DNA of 64,000 nt, from positions 42,756,424 through 42,820,423 of the forward strand of contig NC_054881.1 of assembly GCF_018320785.1 (NCBI RefSeq). Direction: 5' to 3'. Under the pieces are notes generated by a model. That model was not told where the DNA came from. It made no database searches and saw nothing but the letters and a program-made list of their open reading frames with translations. The position numbers were made by a program, and so were the translations under genes. Below, in pieces: positions 1-12,305 of this stretch. The DNA comes from Cheilinus undulatus (lineage: Eukaryota > Chordata > Actinopteri > Labriformes > Labridae). Position 1 is the first letter of the stretch; each line of letters opens with the position of its first letter.

Positions 1-40
1 AGCCTCATGAGGCTCCAGAGCCACACGTTCAGTATCACTG
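1..40 (+). mobile_element. 3' end of a hAT-type non-autonomous element (cut by window edge)
   Basis: Ends in a GAGCCACACGTTCAGTATCACTG-like terminus, the same end seen on the complete elements at 6314-6993 and 7589-9211. Only the last 40 bases are inside the window. The sequence from 41 to 712 is fam102a intron with no further feature that I can support. Confidence 0.6.
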
Positions 41-712
41 ATCTGTTTGTTAATAGAGCTTTCAGGATGTTCAATCATTTTTAAGACTTTACACACTTGC
101 CACAATTTTTTGCACATATTGTTATATTTAAAGTGCAATTGTTGTTTAATAAACGCAGATGTCATTTTTCTAAGTGAGTTTTTTATTCTGTGATTAAAAC
201 CACACTGTGAGATTCTGATACTGTTACACCCCGACTCTCTACAACAACCAGCAGCTGCTGTAGGAAATACTCGGCCCTAGTGTTTACCACGCTGTAAATT
301 CAAGCTGCCCACAGCTGTCCTCTGTGGTTGTAGTTAGAAATGTAACTGCAGCCTATTACTTTCCATTATGTCATAAAAGAATCAGAGGCTGAATCACATA
401 TAAACAGTGGTATTACAGTATTAAAGCGGTGTAGTGTGATTACTCAGCGTGTAGGAATCTGATGAGCCCCGACGGCTCAGACAGCTGATTCTCTGACTAC
501 ACACACCACAGTAAACACCGTCGGTCACATGCTGCTCTGACTGAACCGTGTGACGTTTACACACTCGCTGTCACTTTGACATCATTGAGGCCGTTAAAGG
601 TTCGTTTTATAAGAACACAGAGCAGTTTAAAATTTACGAGTTTACACATTAAACATATTAGATAAACCGCTCAGACCTAGAAGTATTTTAGGAGATCAGA
701 AAATATGCGTAC

Positions 713-742
713 CTTTGAGAAAGCTTTTCCTCCTTTCAGCTC
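713..742 (-). CDS. fam102a: fam102a coding exon 3 (10-codon microexon)
   Basis: On the minus strand a 30-base exon encodes ELKGGKAFSK. It is bordered by an upstream CAG acceptor and a downstream GTACGC donor. In vertebrate FAM102A/FAM102B this segment (ELKGGKxYxK) directly follows the residues of the preceding exon, so homology, splice sites and phase (0 in, 0 out) all agree. The next segment of the family protein (LGFADLNLAEF) is not found in 1-712, so exon 4 lies beyond the left edge. The exon forms part of the N-terminal C2-like (NT-C2) domain. It is too short to stand out as an open frame. Confidence 0.88.
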
Positions 743-1605
<863 letters not shown>

Positions 1606-2138
1606 CTAAAATCAGCTATTTCTATTCTCCTTTTCTCAGCTAAAGCCTGTTTTTGTCTGTAAACATCCCTACATCACGCTCGTTTCTGTCCAGTGAGGAG
1701 TAAAACATCTCTGCTTCATACAGGACATGACTGCAGACCCATCCTGGTTTTCCAAGAACAAATGAAGAGCAGATGGTTCAGATGATCTCATCTGGCTCTA
1801 TGGAGGGGGTTTCCTCTGACTGAAAGCAGACTTTCTGTGAAGGACGTCTGTGACTCTGCACGTCTCCTTGAACTCTAACAGAGGATCAGACACCTTAAAG
1901 AGACCACAGCTCTGCTCTGACAGGAGGCAGGAGAGGGTTAAATATGTGCTTTCAATATCCACAGGAAGTCCTGTGTACAAACAGAGAAGAGGCTAAACGA
2001 CGAAGAGTTAACAAAAGATGAACGTGAGATTATCAAGACACAGAAAAAAGACTTAGACTCAGCCACAGCAATAAATTAATAAATAAGAAGTTACATTTAA
2101 CTCATTCATTGATTTTATTCTTTCTCCCTAAAAAGGAA

Positions 2139-3232
2139 GATGGATGGATGGATGGATGGATGGATGGATGATAGATGGATGGATGGATGGATGGATGGAT
2201 GGATGGATGGATGGATGGATGGATGATAGATGGATGGATGGATGGATGGATTGATGGATGGATGGATGATAGATGGATGATAGATGGATGATAGATGGAT
2301 GGATAATAGATGGATGGATGGATGGATGGATGATAGATGGATGATAGATGGATGATAGATGGATGGATGGATGGATGATAGATGGATGATAGATGGATGA
2401 TAGATGGATGGATGGATGGATAATAGATGGATGGATGGATGATAGATGGATGGATGAATGGATGATAGATGGATGGATGGATGAATGGATGATAGATGGA
2501 TGGATGGATGGATGATAGATGATGATGGATGGATGGATGGATGGATGATAGATGGATGGATGAATGGATGATAGATGGATGGATTGATGGATGATAGATG
2601 GATGGATGGATGGATGGATGGATGATAGATGATGGATGGATGATGGATGATGGATGGATGGATGATGGATGGATGGATGGATGGATGGATGGATGGATGG
2701 ATGATGGATGATGGATGGATGGATGGATGGATGATGGATGGATGGATGGATGATGGATGATGATGGATGATGGATGGATGGATGGATGATGGATGGATGG
2801 ATGGATGATGGATGGATGGATGGATGGATGGATGATGGATGATGGATGGATGGATGGATGGATGGATGATGGATGGATGGATGGATGGATGGATGGATGG
2901 ATGGATGGATGATGGATGATGGATGGATGGATGGATGGATGGATGGATGGATGATGGATGATGGATGGATGGATGGATGGATGGATGGATGGATGGATGA
3001 TGGATGGATGGATGGATGGATGGATGATGGATGATGGATGATGGATTGATGGATGGATGGATGGATGGATGGATGATGGATGGATGGATGGATGGATGGA
3101 TGGATGATGGATGGATGATGGATGATGGATGGATGGATGGATGGATGGATGGATGATGGATGGATGATGGATGATGGATGGATGGATGGATGGATGGATG
3201 ATGGATGGATGATGGATGATGGATGGATGGAC
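2139..3232 (+). repeat. (GGAT)n microsatellite, about 1.1 kb
   Basis: Almost pure GGAT tetranucleotide repeat. The left part (to about 2620) is interrupted by GATAGATGG variants and the right part by GATGATGG variants, so the array has two sequence domains. The 373-residue Ser-Ile-His-Pro open frame on the minus strand is a by-product of the repeat and not a gene. Confidence 0.97.
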
Positions 3233-3653
3233 TCATGTTAGTCTAGGTATCTAACCCTAATCAGACCTTTTCCTCACAATGTTCTAAATAAATATGAATG
3301 AATGAGGATCATTATAAATGATGAAGTTCTAATAAAGATGAGCTGTGATGAAACCTGACCCTTTAAATCTAAAACAGAAACAACAAACAGTGATCTGTGA
3401 TCCACTGATCCTGCCTGGAGGAAGTCTCTTTCTCTCCAGCGGCTCTCTGATTGTGGAGTCAGGAAACGTTAACGCTGCTCTGTCTCTCTGTTTGAGGAAT
3501 TTACAGTCTGAGGAGAGGAGCAAGTCCTCATGGGAGTAACGACCGAGCCCCTCCCTCTGAGAGTAAACATGAATCTCTCTGACCTAATGAAGAAAGAACA
3601 CGAGAACACGACTAGTGTTTTACTAACTAGAGCTTTATCAAGGCTCTCTAACA

Positions 3654-3657
<4 letters not shown>

Positions 3658-3708
<51 letters not shown>
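3658..3708 (+). repeat. (CA)n dinucleotide microsatellite
   Basis: About 25 uninterrupted CA units in fam102a intron 1. Confidence 0.97.
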
Positions 3709-3710
<2 letters not shown>

Positions 3711-3959
3711 GGCCTGTCTGGACTCGGCTGATCTTATCACTCTTTTCTCGTTCATTCAGAGGAAATCTAACACCAAACTCAGATCTCTGCATGTTCAGAA
3801 TTTTAGAAACAACCCACACATGATGGACCTGAGGGCTGTCAGGAAACCAGAATCATGGGGGCAGTGTGGAGTTATGTAGCTGACAGTTAGAGCCAGAGCA
3901 GCTGAACACAGTGATGTAGACTTTAGAGGAAGGATTGTGAGACCAGTAAGGATCATATA

Positions 3960-4480
3960 AACTAAAACTTTCTTGGTGCCATGCAGGATAAACCTTCTCT
4001 TAAGCCGCAGTTCTCTGTCACACTGAATAAGATTGTCTTCCAGGATTTTTGTATATTTTGCTACATTCATTTTCCCCTCTACCTTTACAAGCCTTCCAGG
4101 GCCGGCTGCTGAGAAGCATCCCCACAGCACGATGCTGCTGAGGAACATCCCCACAGCACGATGCGGCTGAGAAGCATCCCCACAGCACGATGCTGCTGAG
4201 AAGCATCCCCACAGCATGATGCGGCTGAGAAGCATCCCCACAGCACGATGCTGCCACCAGCGTGCTCCACAGTGGGGATGGTGTGTTTGTGGTAATGTCA
4301 GTGTTTGGCGTCCTGTCTGATGGTCAAAAATCTCTATTTTTACATTCTTGGTGACCCTTTTTTTAAACTCAGACTTGTTCTGGTGCTCAGTAACAGTCTC
4401 CTTTTGCATATCAAACTTAAAACACATATTTCTACAGCTCTACTGGGACTTTAAAGGAGTTGATCTGAGGATTTCTTCAT
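3960..4480 (-). pseudogene. Tc1-like transposase fragment, broken
   Basis: Read on the minus strand, the region contains Tc1/mariner transposase pieces: [20 protein letters not shown] followed by AKYTKILEDNLIQ, then RELRLKRRFI. In intact fish Tc1 transposases this block lies in the catalytic half. The frame is destroyed by five copies of a 29-bp unit (4111-4255) derived from the [11 protein letters not shown] codons; because 29 is not a multiple of three, the same motif recurs in all three frames. No inverted terminal repeats were recognised, so this is an old partial copy. Confidence 0.8.
4111..4255 (-). repeat. 29-bp tandem repeat inside the Tc1 fragment, 5 copies
   Basis: Five near-identical units of the form GAGAAGCATCCCCACAGCAC plus nine more bases. 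They differ at a few positions (TGCTGCT/TGCGGCT, GAGGAAC for GAGAAGC). The last copy runs on into the normal transposase sequence. Confidence 0.9.
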
Positions 4481-5377
4481 TCCTAAAGACTCATGCGAGG
4501 GCTTCATGCTGCATCATGTCCTCACTGATTTGAGGCCTTCTGGTCTTTTCAGACCCTTCATATCTGTTTAATCTCCTTCTTTATGTCTCGGTTGTCTAAA
4601 GAGCAGAAGCGTGCAGCTCACTATTTCTCTAACAGAGTAGGAGAGAAGATGATCACAGAGAAATCCTGAAAGGATTACTTTTACTTTCTAAGATTTTCTT
4701 CATGCCAGCAGTCGTCTGAGTTCCAGTCAGTGTCTTCAGGCATTTTCTACCACACAACCTTTCACACACTTTTTATTATCACACCGTTTCCCCCTGCACT
4801 TATCTGAAGTGTGACCTGAAGTCTACAGCTCTTTAAACAGAGAGCCTGCAGGCCGAGAACGCCCCGACCGGTTCTTCCACTTCTTCTCTTACAACATGGA
4901 GACCTGCACAAACACACCATTGTACGGCGGGCAGACGAGAGCTGCAGAGAGCTGCTCCTCTGAACGCTTCGTTCTGACAGTTACAGCAGTCAAACTACAG
5001 GATCAGTGAGGATTTAGAACGGTTATATCACTCAGAACCATTTCCTCTACTCACCAGCTAAACTGCCAATAAAACACAGAGGCAGACCACACTAAAGCAT
5101 GAATACAGCTCTCCTTCTTTACACCGGCGGGGGAAGGTTTCTGAAATAGTTCGTGTCATGTGACAATGACAAAGACTCTTAAACTGACATAACTTCATAA
5201 AAACTAAGATAAGAGCCTGAGTCAGCTGCCTTTTTCATTCTACACTCATGTATTCCTGCACCTCTTTGGCTCTTCAGTGTCAGCCTTCGTTTTGTTTTTA
5301 TACTCTTTATTAAAAATACTTTTGCAACCTCCTTAATGTCACTTCTTCCTCACTGGCCAATCAAAATCAAGAATAAT

Positions 5378-5720
5378 AATAATATAATAATAATAACTTT
5401 TATTTGTATAGCACTTTTAAAAACATGGGTTTACAAAGTGCTTTGACAAGTGCAGAAGCAAGTACAAAAACAAAGCAACAACCCAGACAAAAGACAGAAA
5501 CAGAACGTGACATCTAGACAGATAATAATTCATCTACATCGATAAAGAGCGACAATATAGAACCAAACCTAGATGACCTGTGATGCCATGCAAACTAAGA
5601 CATCACAGACGTCAATCAGAGTGCAGACATGAACTGCACAGCTAAGACATCATGAACATCAGGATGCAGGCAAGACACAGACATCAGTACCATAAAATGA
5701 TAGGAACCCAGGCAAAGCAG
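5378..5720 (+). repeat. Interspersed repeat with TTTGTATAGCACTTTTAAAA core
   Basis: An AATAAT-rich start is followed by an ACTTTTATTTGTATAGCAC core and then CAAAGTGCT. The same core recurs at 41158 and, in decayed form, at 49394, so it is a dispersed family. I recognise it as common in fish introns but cannot assign a class. Confidence 0.6.
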
Positions 5721-5924
5721 GAAGAGGCGGGACTTCTGATATCAGCTTTGTCAACAACAATGGCAGTGGAGAGACTGATCTGACTCATTGAGGGCAAACA
5801 ATGTAAATATGAAAAACATAGGTGAGCCCTCTATTCCCTGGATTCTCCACCCCTAAGATGAACGTATACACACATGAGATGCAGTGCTCATGCAGGCCAC
5901 TGAAAGCCCTAACTTCACATCCAT

Positions 5925-6116
5925 CCATTCAGGGGGGTGGAGCCTAACCCAGCTGTCATTGGGTGAGACTGGTTGCCTACCAAACGCAGGGCTAACAGAG
6001 GAAGACAATCTCACACTCACACCTACGGGCAATTTAGTCACCAGTTAACCCTGACCGGTTAGCGAACCAGGAACCTTCTTACTGAGGCAACAGCGTTAAC
6101 CCCTGCACCACCATGC
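5925..6116 (+). mobile_element. Decayed copy of a widespread teleost retroelement tail
   Basis: Contains the series GGAGCCTAACCCAGCTGTCA, CACACCTACGGGCAATTTAG, then GAACCAGGAACCTTCTT and CCCCTGCACCACCATGC, in the order typical of a very common fish interspersed repeat. An internal section of the usual element is missing. Class assignment (LINE tail or SINE) is uncertain. Confidence 0.55.
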
Positions 6117-6199
6117 ACCACCTCCAAAACAAGAAGCAAGCCATGTCACAGCCTAGATGCCGTCTTACTTTTAAGATATTAACGCCATTTAAAAAAACA

Positions 6200-7380
6200 T
6201 TCTGCACTAATTTATTCATCTTCTTCCTTATCCTGGGGCCGGGTCGCAGCAGCAGCAGGCTAAGCAAGTTAGCACAGACATCCCTCTGCAACGTTTTCCA
6301 GTTTCTTCTAGGCTAGTGTTACTCAACCCTGCTCAACCAAAGAGCCAAAATACCTTTGCAAGAGCCACAATCTAAGTGGTGAAAATGGCTTGAAGTAGCA
6401 ATTACAATAAGTTAGATGTGGCAAAAATGGTCCAAAAGTGGCAAAAACATGAGAGAAAAGTGACTAAAATAGGCAGAAAGCAGTCCAGACTAGCAAAATA
6501 CGGCAAAACAGAGGAAACAAGTGGTATTTAATACCAACAGGCAGCTTTAATGGGCGAAAAGTGGCGAAAAAATGGAAAAAAGGGTCAAAAAGAAGTAGCA
6601 ACAATGGGCAAACAAAATAGGAAAAAAAGGGGCTCTAAATGGCAAAAGGCAGCTTAAATGGGCAAAAAGTGGCCAAAAAAAATGGTGAAAAGGGCAAAAT
6701 GGGATTAAAGTGGGCAAAACTGGGAAAAAGTGTCAAAAAGAAGTGACAAAAATGGGAAAAAACAGATAAAAGGTCGTATTTAATGGCAAAGGTATCATAA
6801 TTGGGTGAAAAGTGGCAAAAATGGGACAATTAAGTTTGACAACACTTTTTTATAAGTCTGGGAAACAAATGGATTTATGTGAATAATTTCAGAGGTCAAA
6901 GTTCCCCTTTTTAAGGTTTTCTGGGGAATAATATTTCAAATTAAGACATAAAAGAGCCTCATGTGGCTACAGAGCCACATTTGAGTATCACTGTTCTAGG
7001 GGATCCTGAGGCGTCCCCAGACCAGGATATATCTCTGGGTCTTCCAAAGCGAGTCGACCAGGAGGCATCCTGCTTGATGCCTGAACCACCTCAGATGGCT
7101 CCTTTCAATACCATGAGCAGCAGCTCTGCTCTGAGCTCCATTAAAATGTCTGAACTCCTCACCCTGTCTCTGAGCTCAGACACCTTCTGAAGAAATCTCC
7201 TTCAGTCATTAAGCAGAGTTCCTGACCATAGGTGAGGGCTGGGAGGTGCATAAGGAAGTAAATCAAAAAGCTCAAGTTCTTCTTCACCTCAACGGACCGG
7301 CGTTACGCCCACAGTACTGCTGATGCTGCACCAACCCGCCCATCCAGCTCACACTCCCCATTCTCCTTGTTCCCAGGTTC
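6200..7380 (-). mobile_element. Fish LINE 3' fragment (minus), interrupted by a hAT insertion
   Basis: On the minus strand the left part reads LLSLLLLRPGPR followed by basic residues, resembling the C-terminal tail (LLRLLPPRPGPG type) of a common fish non-LTR retrotransposon. The right part (about 7002-7380) is the upstream continuation, with decayed motifs for the same reverse-transcriptase-bearing element. The two halves are separated by the hAT at 6314-6993 and become continuous when that element and one target-site copy are removed. All frames are broken. Family (L2/Rex-like) is from memory and not certain. Confidence 0.65.
6314..6993 (+). mobile_element. hAT-type non-autonomous element, family A
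   Basis: Begins TAGTGTTACTCAACCCTGC and ends TTTGAGTATCACTG, giving imperfect inverted termini of the CAGTG hAT type. It is flanked by TTCTAGGC and TTCTAGGG, an 8-bp target duplication with one mismatch. The interior is a degenerate array of GGCAAAAA/GTGG units with no transposase. Confidence 0.82.
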
Positions 7381-7588
7381 TCTAATTAGGACCTGTTTTA
7401 ATCTGCCATCCTTTTTGTTTACTAGCAGATCACATCAGCTGACAGGGCCGTTAATAATGCATGTCAGCACTCACTGTCGGCACAACCAGTCCTAAACTAC
7501 ATGAGGACATCCCACACATCCTCTGCATCAGTCTGAGCTATCAGATATAAAAGTATTAAGGATTACCACTCTGTATGAATGCCTAAAC

Positions 7589-9211
7589 CAGTCTTACTCA
7601 ACCCTGCTCCACCAAAGAGCCAAATTATTGAAAAATACTTTGAAAGAGCCACAATCTAAGTGATGAAAAGTGGCAAAAGTGGTCAAAAAGCAGCAAACAC
7701 TTGGAGAAAAATGGTAAAAAAGGGCAGAACATGGCAAAAATGGGTGGGAAGTGGCCAAAAAATAAGTTAAAAGTGGAAAAAAATTGTCAAAAAGTGGAAA
7801 AAATCAGAGAAAAGGTGGGAAAATCAGCAAAAAGTGGCAGCTTAAATGGATGAGAAGTGGCAAAAAAAATAGTTACAGATGGCAAAAATGGTCTAAAAGA
7901 GGCAAAAATGTAGAAAAAAATGAGTGAAAAGAGACTCAAATGGGCAAAAATCAGAAAAAAGGTGGAAAAATGGGACTTTAGTGGAATTTAAATGCAAAAG
8001 GCAGTTTAACCCTTTACCTACTGACCCAGCCCCGGCTCTGTGTTTTATGTTACTGAGAATGTTGAGAATGCATTTTTCCTCCTTTATTTGCACTAACTGT
8101 GGCCTATGTATAAAGTTATCTTTTGCACGTTGTTTTGCACACCCAGAGTCCTAGACTCCAAAAATGACTGCTGATTGTTCTAAACATGTATAGGTTCACA
8201 TTTCAAATGTCCAATCAAAACTTCATGAGCAATAACAACATTTCTTCTCATAAAAGCCATGAAAAACAAATCTGTTTTTGTGTTTTTCTTTTAAACTGCT
8301 GACAATTCCATATACTGAGCAATAATCATTAACCAGATGTTGAAAAGTCAAGTTCAAGTACTCCTGGGAAAAGGGAGCAATTAGTGAAAAGTGATTCAAA
8401 TGGGCAAAAATCAGCAAAAAGGTGGGAAAATTGGAAATAGATGACATTTGATTACAAAAGGCGGCTTAAATGGGCGAAAAAGGGCAAAAAATGGAAGAAA
8501 AGGGGCAAACACTGGGAGAAAAATGGCGAAAAAGGGCTGAATATGGCATAAATAGGTGGGAAGTGACCAAAAAAATAAGTTAAAGGTGGAAAAAAATTGT
8601 CAAAAAGTGGCAAAAATCTGAAACAAGGCGGGAAAATCAGCAAAAAGTGGCATTAAACTGCAAAAGGAAGCTTAAATGGATCAGAAGTGGCAAAAAAAAA
8701 TTTGTAACGGATGGCAAAAATGGTCTAAAAGAGGCAAAAACAGAGGAAAAAATGAGTGAAAAGTGACTCAAATGGGCAAAAATCAGAAAAAAAGGTGGTA
8801 AAATAGGAAATGAGTGGAATTTAACGGCAAAAGGCAGTTTAAATGGGGTAAAAGAGGCAAAAATAGGCAAGAAGGGGCAAAAAATTACAAAAAGCAGGCT
8901 TAAAGTGTCAAAATGGGTGAAAAGTGACAAAAAAGTGGCAAAACTGTTGCAAAAAATGAGTGAAAAGTGACTTAAAGGGGCAAAAATCAGCAAAATTCTG
9001 GGAAAATGGGAAATAGATGGCATTTAATTACAAAAGGCGGCTTAAATGGGCAACAAAGGGGTAAAAAAGGGCCAAAATTTGCAAAAAGCGGGATAAAAGT
9101 GTTTAAAAAAGTGGCCAAAAAGGGAATAATGTTTCAAATTAAGACATAAAATGCCACAAATAATCACAAAGAGCCACATGTGGCCCCAGAGCCACAGGTT
9201 GAGAATCACTG
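7589..9211 (+). mobile_element. hAT-type non-autonomous element, family A, large copy
   Basis: Starts CAGTCTTACTCAACCCTGC and ends AGGTTGAGAATCACTG. Flanks GCCTAAAC and CCTTAAAC match at 6 of 8 bases, consistent with an old 8-bp target duplication. The interior is degenerate GGCAAAAATGG-type repeat, split by about 300 bp of unique sequence near 8010-8340. Confidence 0.75.
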
Positions 9212-10775
9212 CCTTAAACAGATATAAATCCTGTTATAAACTCCACAGTTTTTATCTGGTACCATTCACACTGATCACATCACACTTTAAGGATCTCTTC
9301 CATGCAAACCTGCACAGATCTCTGCAGCTACGTCAGCGTGTTAACCGGGGGTCAATCCTGGTTGGTCTCCACATAAACACACACATAGATGTGTTTATAT
9401 TCAGTGATCTTCACACACAGCAGCCATCTTTGTCAGCTGCTCTTCTTCTCTGCGCTACATGAATATAAAACATCAACCATTCAAAGCAGGGTTAGACGTC
9501 CTAGGATTTTTAGTGGCAGCTCCTGTAAAGTGGGATTATTTTTATGAACCCATCGTAGTCCTACAGAGACGTCTGGTCCGTTTAACAACACAGGAAATCC
9601 TCACTCATGTCGAGTATTTGTGTTTTTCACAAATGCTAAAGTCTGTTTGGGCTCAAAACTCCCACTTCAACATTCCCATCCTCCCATTGGCCGCTTTCTG
9701 CTGTAAGAATCTGAGGAATGAAGCAGCCTGTCGATGACCGAACCCTCCGTTTTACGTTCACATCACAATCTGACATTAGATATGTGAAAGTGGAGCGACC
9801 ACAGCTGCTGCTCTGACAGGACGCCACATGAAGGATGGAGATCTTTGACTCCTGAGAAAACACAAAGTTCAGACATCGCTGCAGTGATGCAGCTTTTTAA
9901 CATCTCAGCAAACATTTCCAGCGCTGAAAACAGAAGAAGGAACTGGAAAACTGTCCAAAGATAGAGAACTCACAGCTTCTGTCTGCTCTGAATCCTGCTT
10001 TTAGAAGCTCTTTCCTACGTACACCTGAAACTTAACCGAGGTGAGTAAACAGGAACATTCTCAGTGAAAGCAGACAGGAGGGTCACTGGTTAGAAACCAG
10101 CACATCAGACTGGTTACACTTCTCTTTTTTAGTCATACTGCAACTAGAACCAGTTCTCCCGATGCCAAAGAAAACCAGTTTACACTCCTGTTAGCTAGAG
10201 ATGAAGCGGTCCATCCCTGCAGCAGCATCAATGAAACTATTAATGAGACCATAAACCAGTTTAAACTGCTGAGTCAGAGGGAATTAAAGGTACAGTACGC
10301 AGCATTTTAGCACTAAAGGCTAACATTTCAGTGCATTTTGAGGGTTTGGTCATTGTGCAGCGACAGCCTTTCAGATATTATGACATCATTCAGCAGGTAT
10401 GCATGATACATGGTGATATTTAAGGCCCAATACATGATTTATACAAGCAATCACAACATTCTCAGATTGTAGCAGTTGTGTTGTCTCTTTAAGGTGAAAT
10501 GTGCGTCTAAGATCCACTTTCATACTGCAGCAGAGATGTACAGGTACAATTCATGCACAGCCATAAGAGAAGTCTCCAGCATTCTCATCATGCATAAACT
10601 CTGCTGAAAAGATTCTCCCTCTGACAGACCAGCAGCGAGCTTTGACTTTCAAGTATTATTATTATAAAACCCCCACAGAGATAGAAACATGAATGTAAAT
10701 GCTTATCTAATATAATGAACTTAGTTTAGAGGCATGAAACTGAATATGAGGGTGTAACAGCTTAAAGCTATAAAG

Positions 10776-11882
10776 GAGGAGGCTGGGGTGGAGGAGGTGA
10801 AGCTTTAGTCCATAAAGGAGGAGGCTGGGGTGGAGGAGGTGAAGCTTTAGTCTATAAAGGAGGAGGCTGGGGTGGAGGAGGTGAAGCTTTAGTCCATAAA
10901 GGAGGAGGCTGAGGTGGAGGAGGTGAAGCTTTAGTCCATAAAGGAGGAGGCTGGGGTGGAGGAGGTGAAGCTTTAGTCTATAAAGGAGGAGGCTGGGGTG
11001 GAGGAGGTGAAGCTTTAGTCTATAAAGGAGGAGGCTGGGGTGGAGGAGGTGGAGCTTTAGTCTATAAAGGAGGAGGCTGGGGTGGAGGAGGTGGAGCTTT
11101 AGTCTATAAAGGAGGAGGCTGGGGTGGAGGAGGTGAAGCTTTAGTCCATAAAGGAGGAGGCTGGGGTGGAGGAGGTGAAGCTTTAGTCCATAAAGGAGGA
11201 GGCTGGGGTGGAGGAGGTGAAGCTTTAGTCCATAAAGGAGGAGGCTGGGGTGGAGGAGGTGAAGCTTTAGTCCATAAAGGAGGAGGCTGAGGTGGAGGAG
11301 GTGAAGCTTTAGTCTATAAAGGAGGAGGCTGGGGTGGAGGAGGTGAAGCTTTAGTCTATAAAGGAGGAGGCTGGGGTGGAGGAGGTGAAGCTTTAGTCCA
11401 TAAAGGAGGAGGCTGGGGTGGAGGAGGTGAAGCTTTAGTCCATAAAGGAGGAGGCTGAGGTGGAGGAGGTGAAGCTTTAGTCTATAAAGGAGGAGGCTGG
11501 GGTGGAGGAGGTGGAGCTTTAGTCTATAAAGGAGGAGGCTGGGGTGGAGGAGGTGAAGCTTTAGTCCATAAAGGAGGAGGCTGGGGTGGAGGAGGTGAAG
11601 CTTTAGTCCATAAAGGAGGAGGCTGGGGTGGAGGAGGTGAAGCTTTAGTCCATAAAGGAGGAGGCTGGGGTGGAGGAGGTGAAGCTTTAGTCCATAAAGG
11701 AGGAGGCTGGGGTGGAGGAGGTGAAGCTTTAGTCCATAAAGGAGGAGGCTGGGGTGGAGGAGGTGAAGCTTTAGTCCATAAAGGAGGAGGCTGGGGTGGA
11801 GGAGGTGAAGCTTTAGTCCATAAAGGAGGAGGCTGGGGTGGAGGAGGTGAAGCTTTAGTCCATAAAGGAGGAGGCTGTGGTA
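10776..11882 (+). repeat. 42-bp G-rich minisatellite, about 26 copies
   Basis: Unit of 42 bp built as ATAAAGGAGGAGGCTGGGG, then TGGAGGAGGTGAAGCTTTAG, then TCC or TCT. Copies differ mainly at TCC/TCT, GTGAAGC/GTGGAGC and CTGGGG/CTGAGG. Since 42 is a multiple of three, long Pro-rich frames (SPPPPQPPPLWTKA) appear on the minus strand, but there is no gene context. The same unit recurs at 46876-47190. Confidence 0.96.
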
Positions 11883-12305
11883 GAGGAGACTGATAGTCTC
11901 TCTCCTTCACATGTGCTAGTACCTCTGACTCTCCTGGATCCTCTGCTGCTTCAGAGTAAGTGTATGCATGTTAGGTTTAAAGCCTGGGTGTCTGATATGA
12001 CTGTGTCTGACTCAGCTGCTTCATTTTAACATCTTTACCGGTTAAAATGAATCAATAAAAGAAAGAGCAAAATGAAGCCTATCATCTCCTGATCACTAAG
12101 GCTGGTCCGAGCCTACGAAAACAGAAATATTCTTCAGATGCGGACTTGAGTGAACTATCCTGCTGGGACTGACTTTCTGTCTTAATTCAAACTCTCTCTG
12201 CTATGCGTCCGTGGTGGGACAGCACTGACAATGCCTGCCTCTTATTATTTGGTTTAGGAGGAATCTGGCCAACAGCGGAGTGTCTGCAGGGAGAGGAAAG
12301 ATTCA

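Noticed and set aside
2115..3236. 373-residue Ser/Ile/His/Pro-rich open frame
   Set aside because: Pure translation of the GGAT microsatellite; no start context, no splice signals, no unique sequence.
11524..11910. Pro-rich 128-residue frame (LWTKASPPPPQPPP repeats)
   Set aside because: By-product of the 42-bp minisatellite whose period is a multiple of three; no gene context and the same unit occurs inside a transposon elsewhere.
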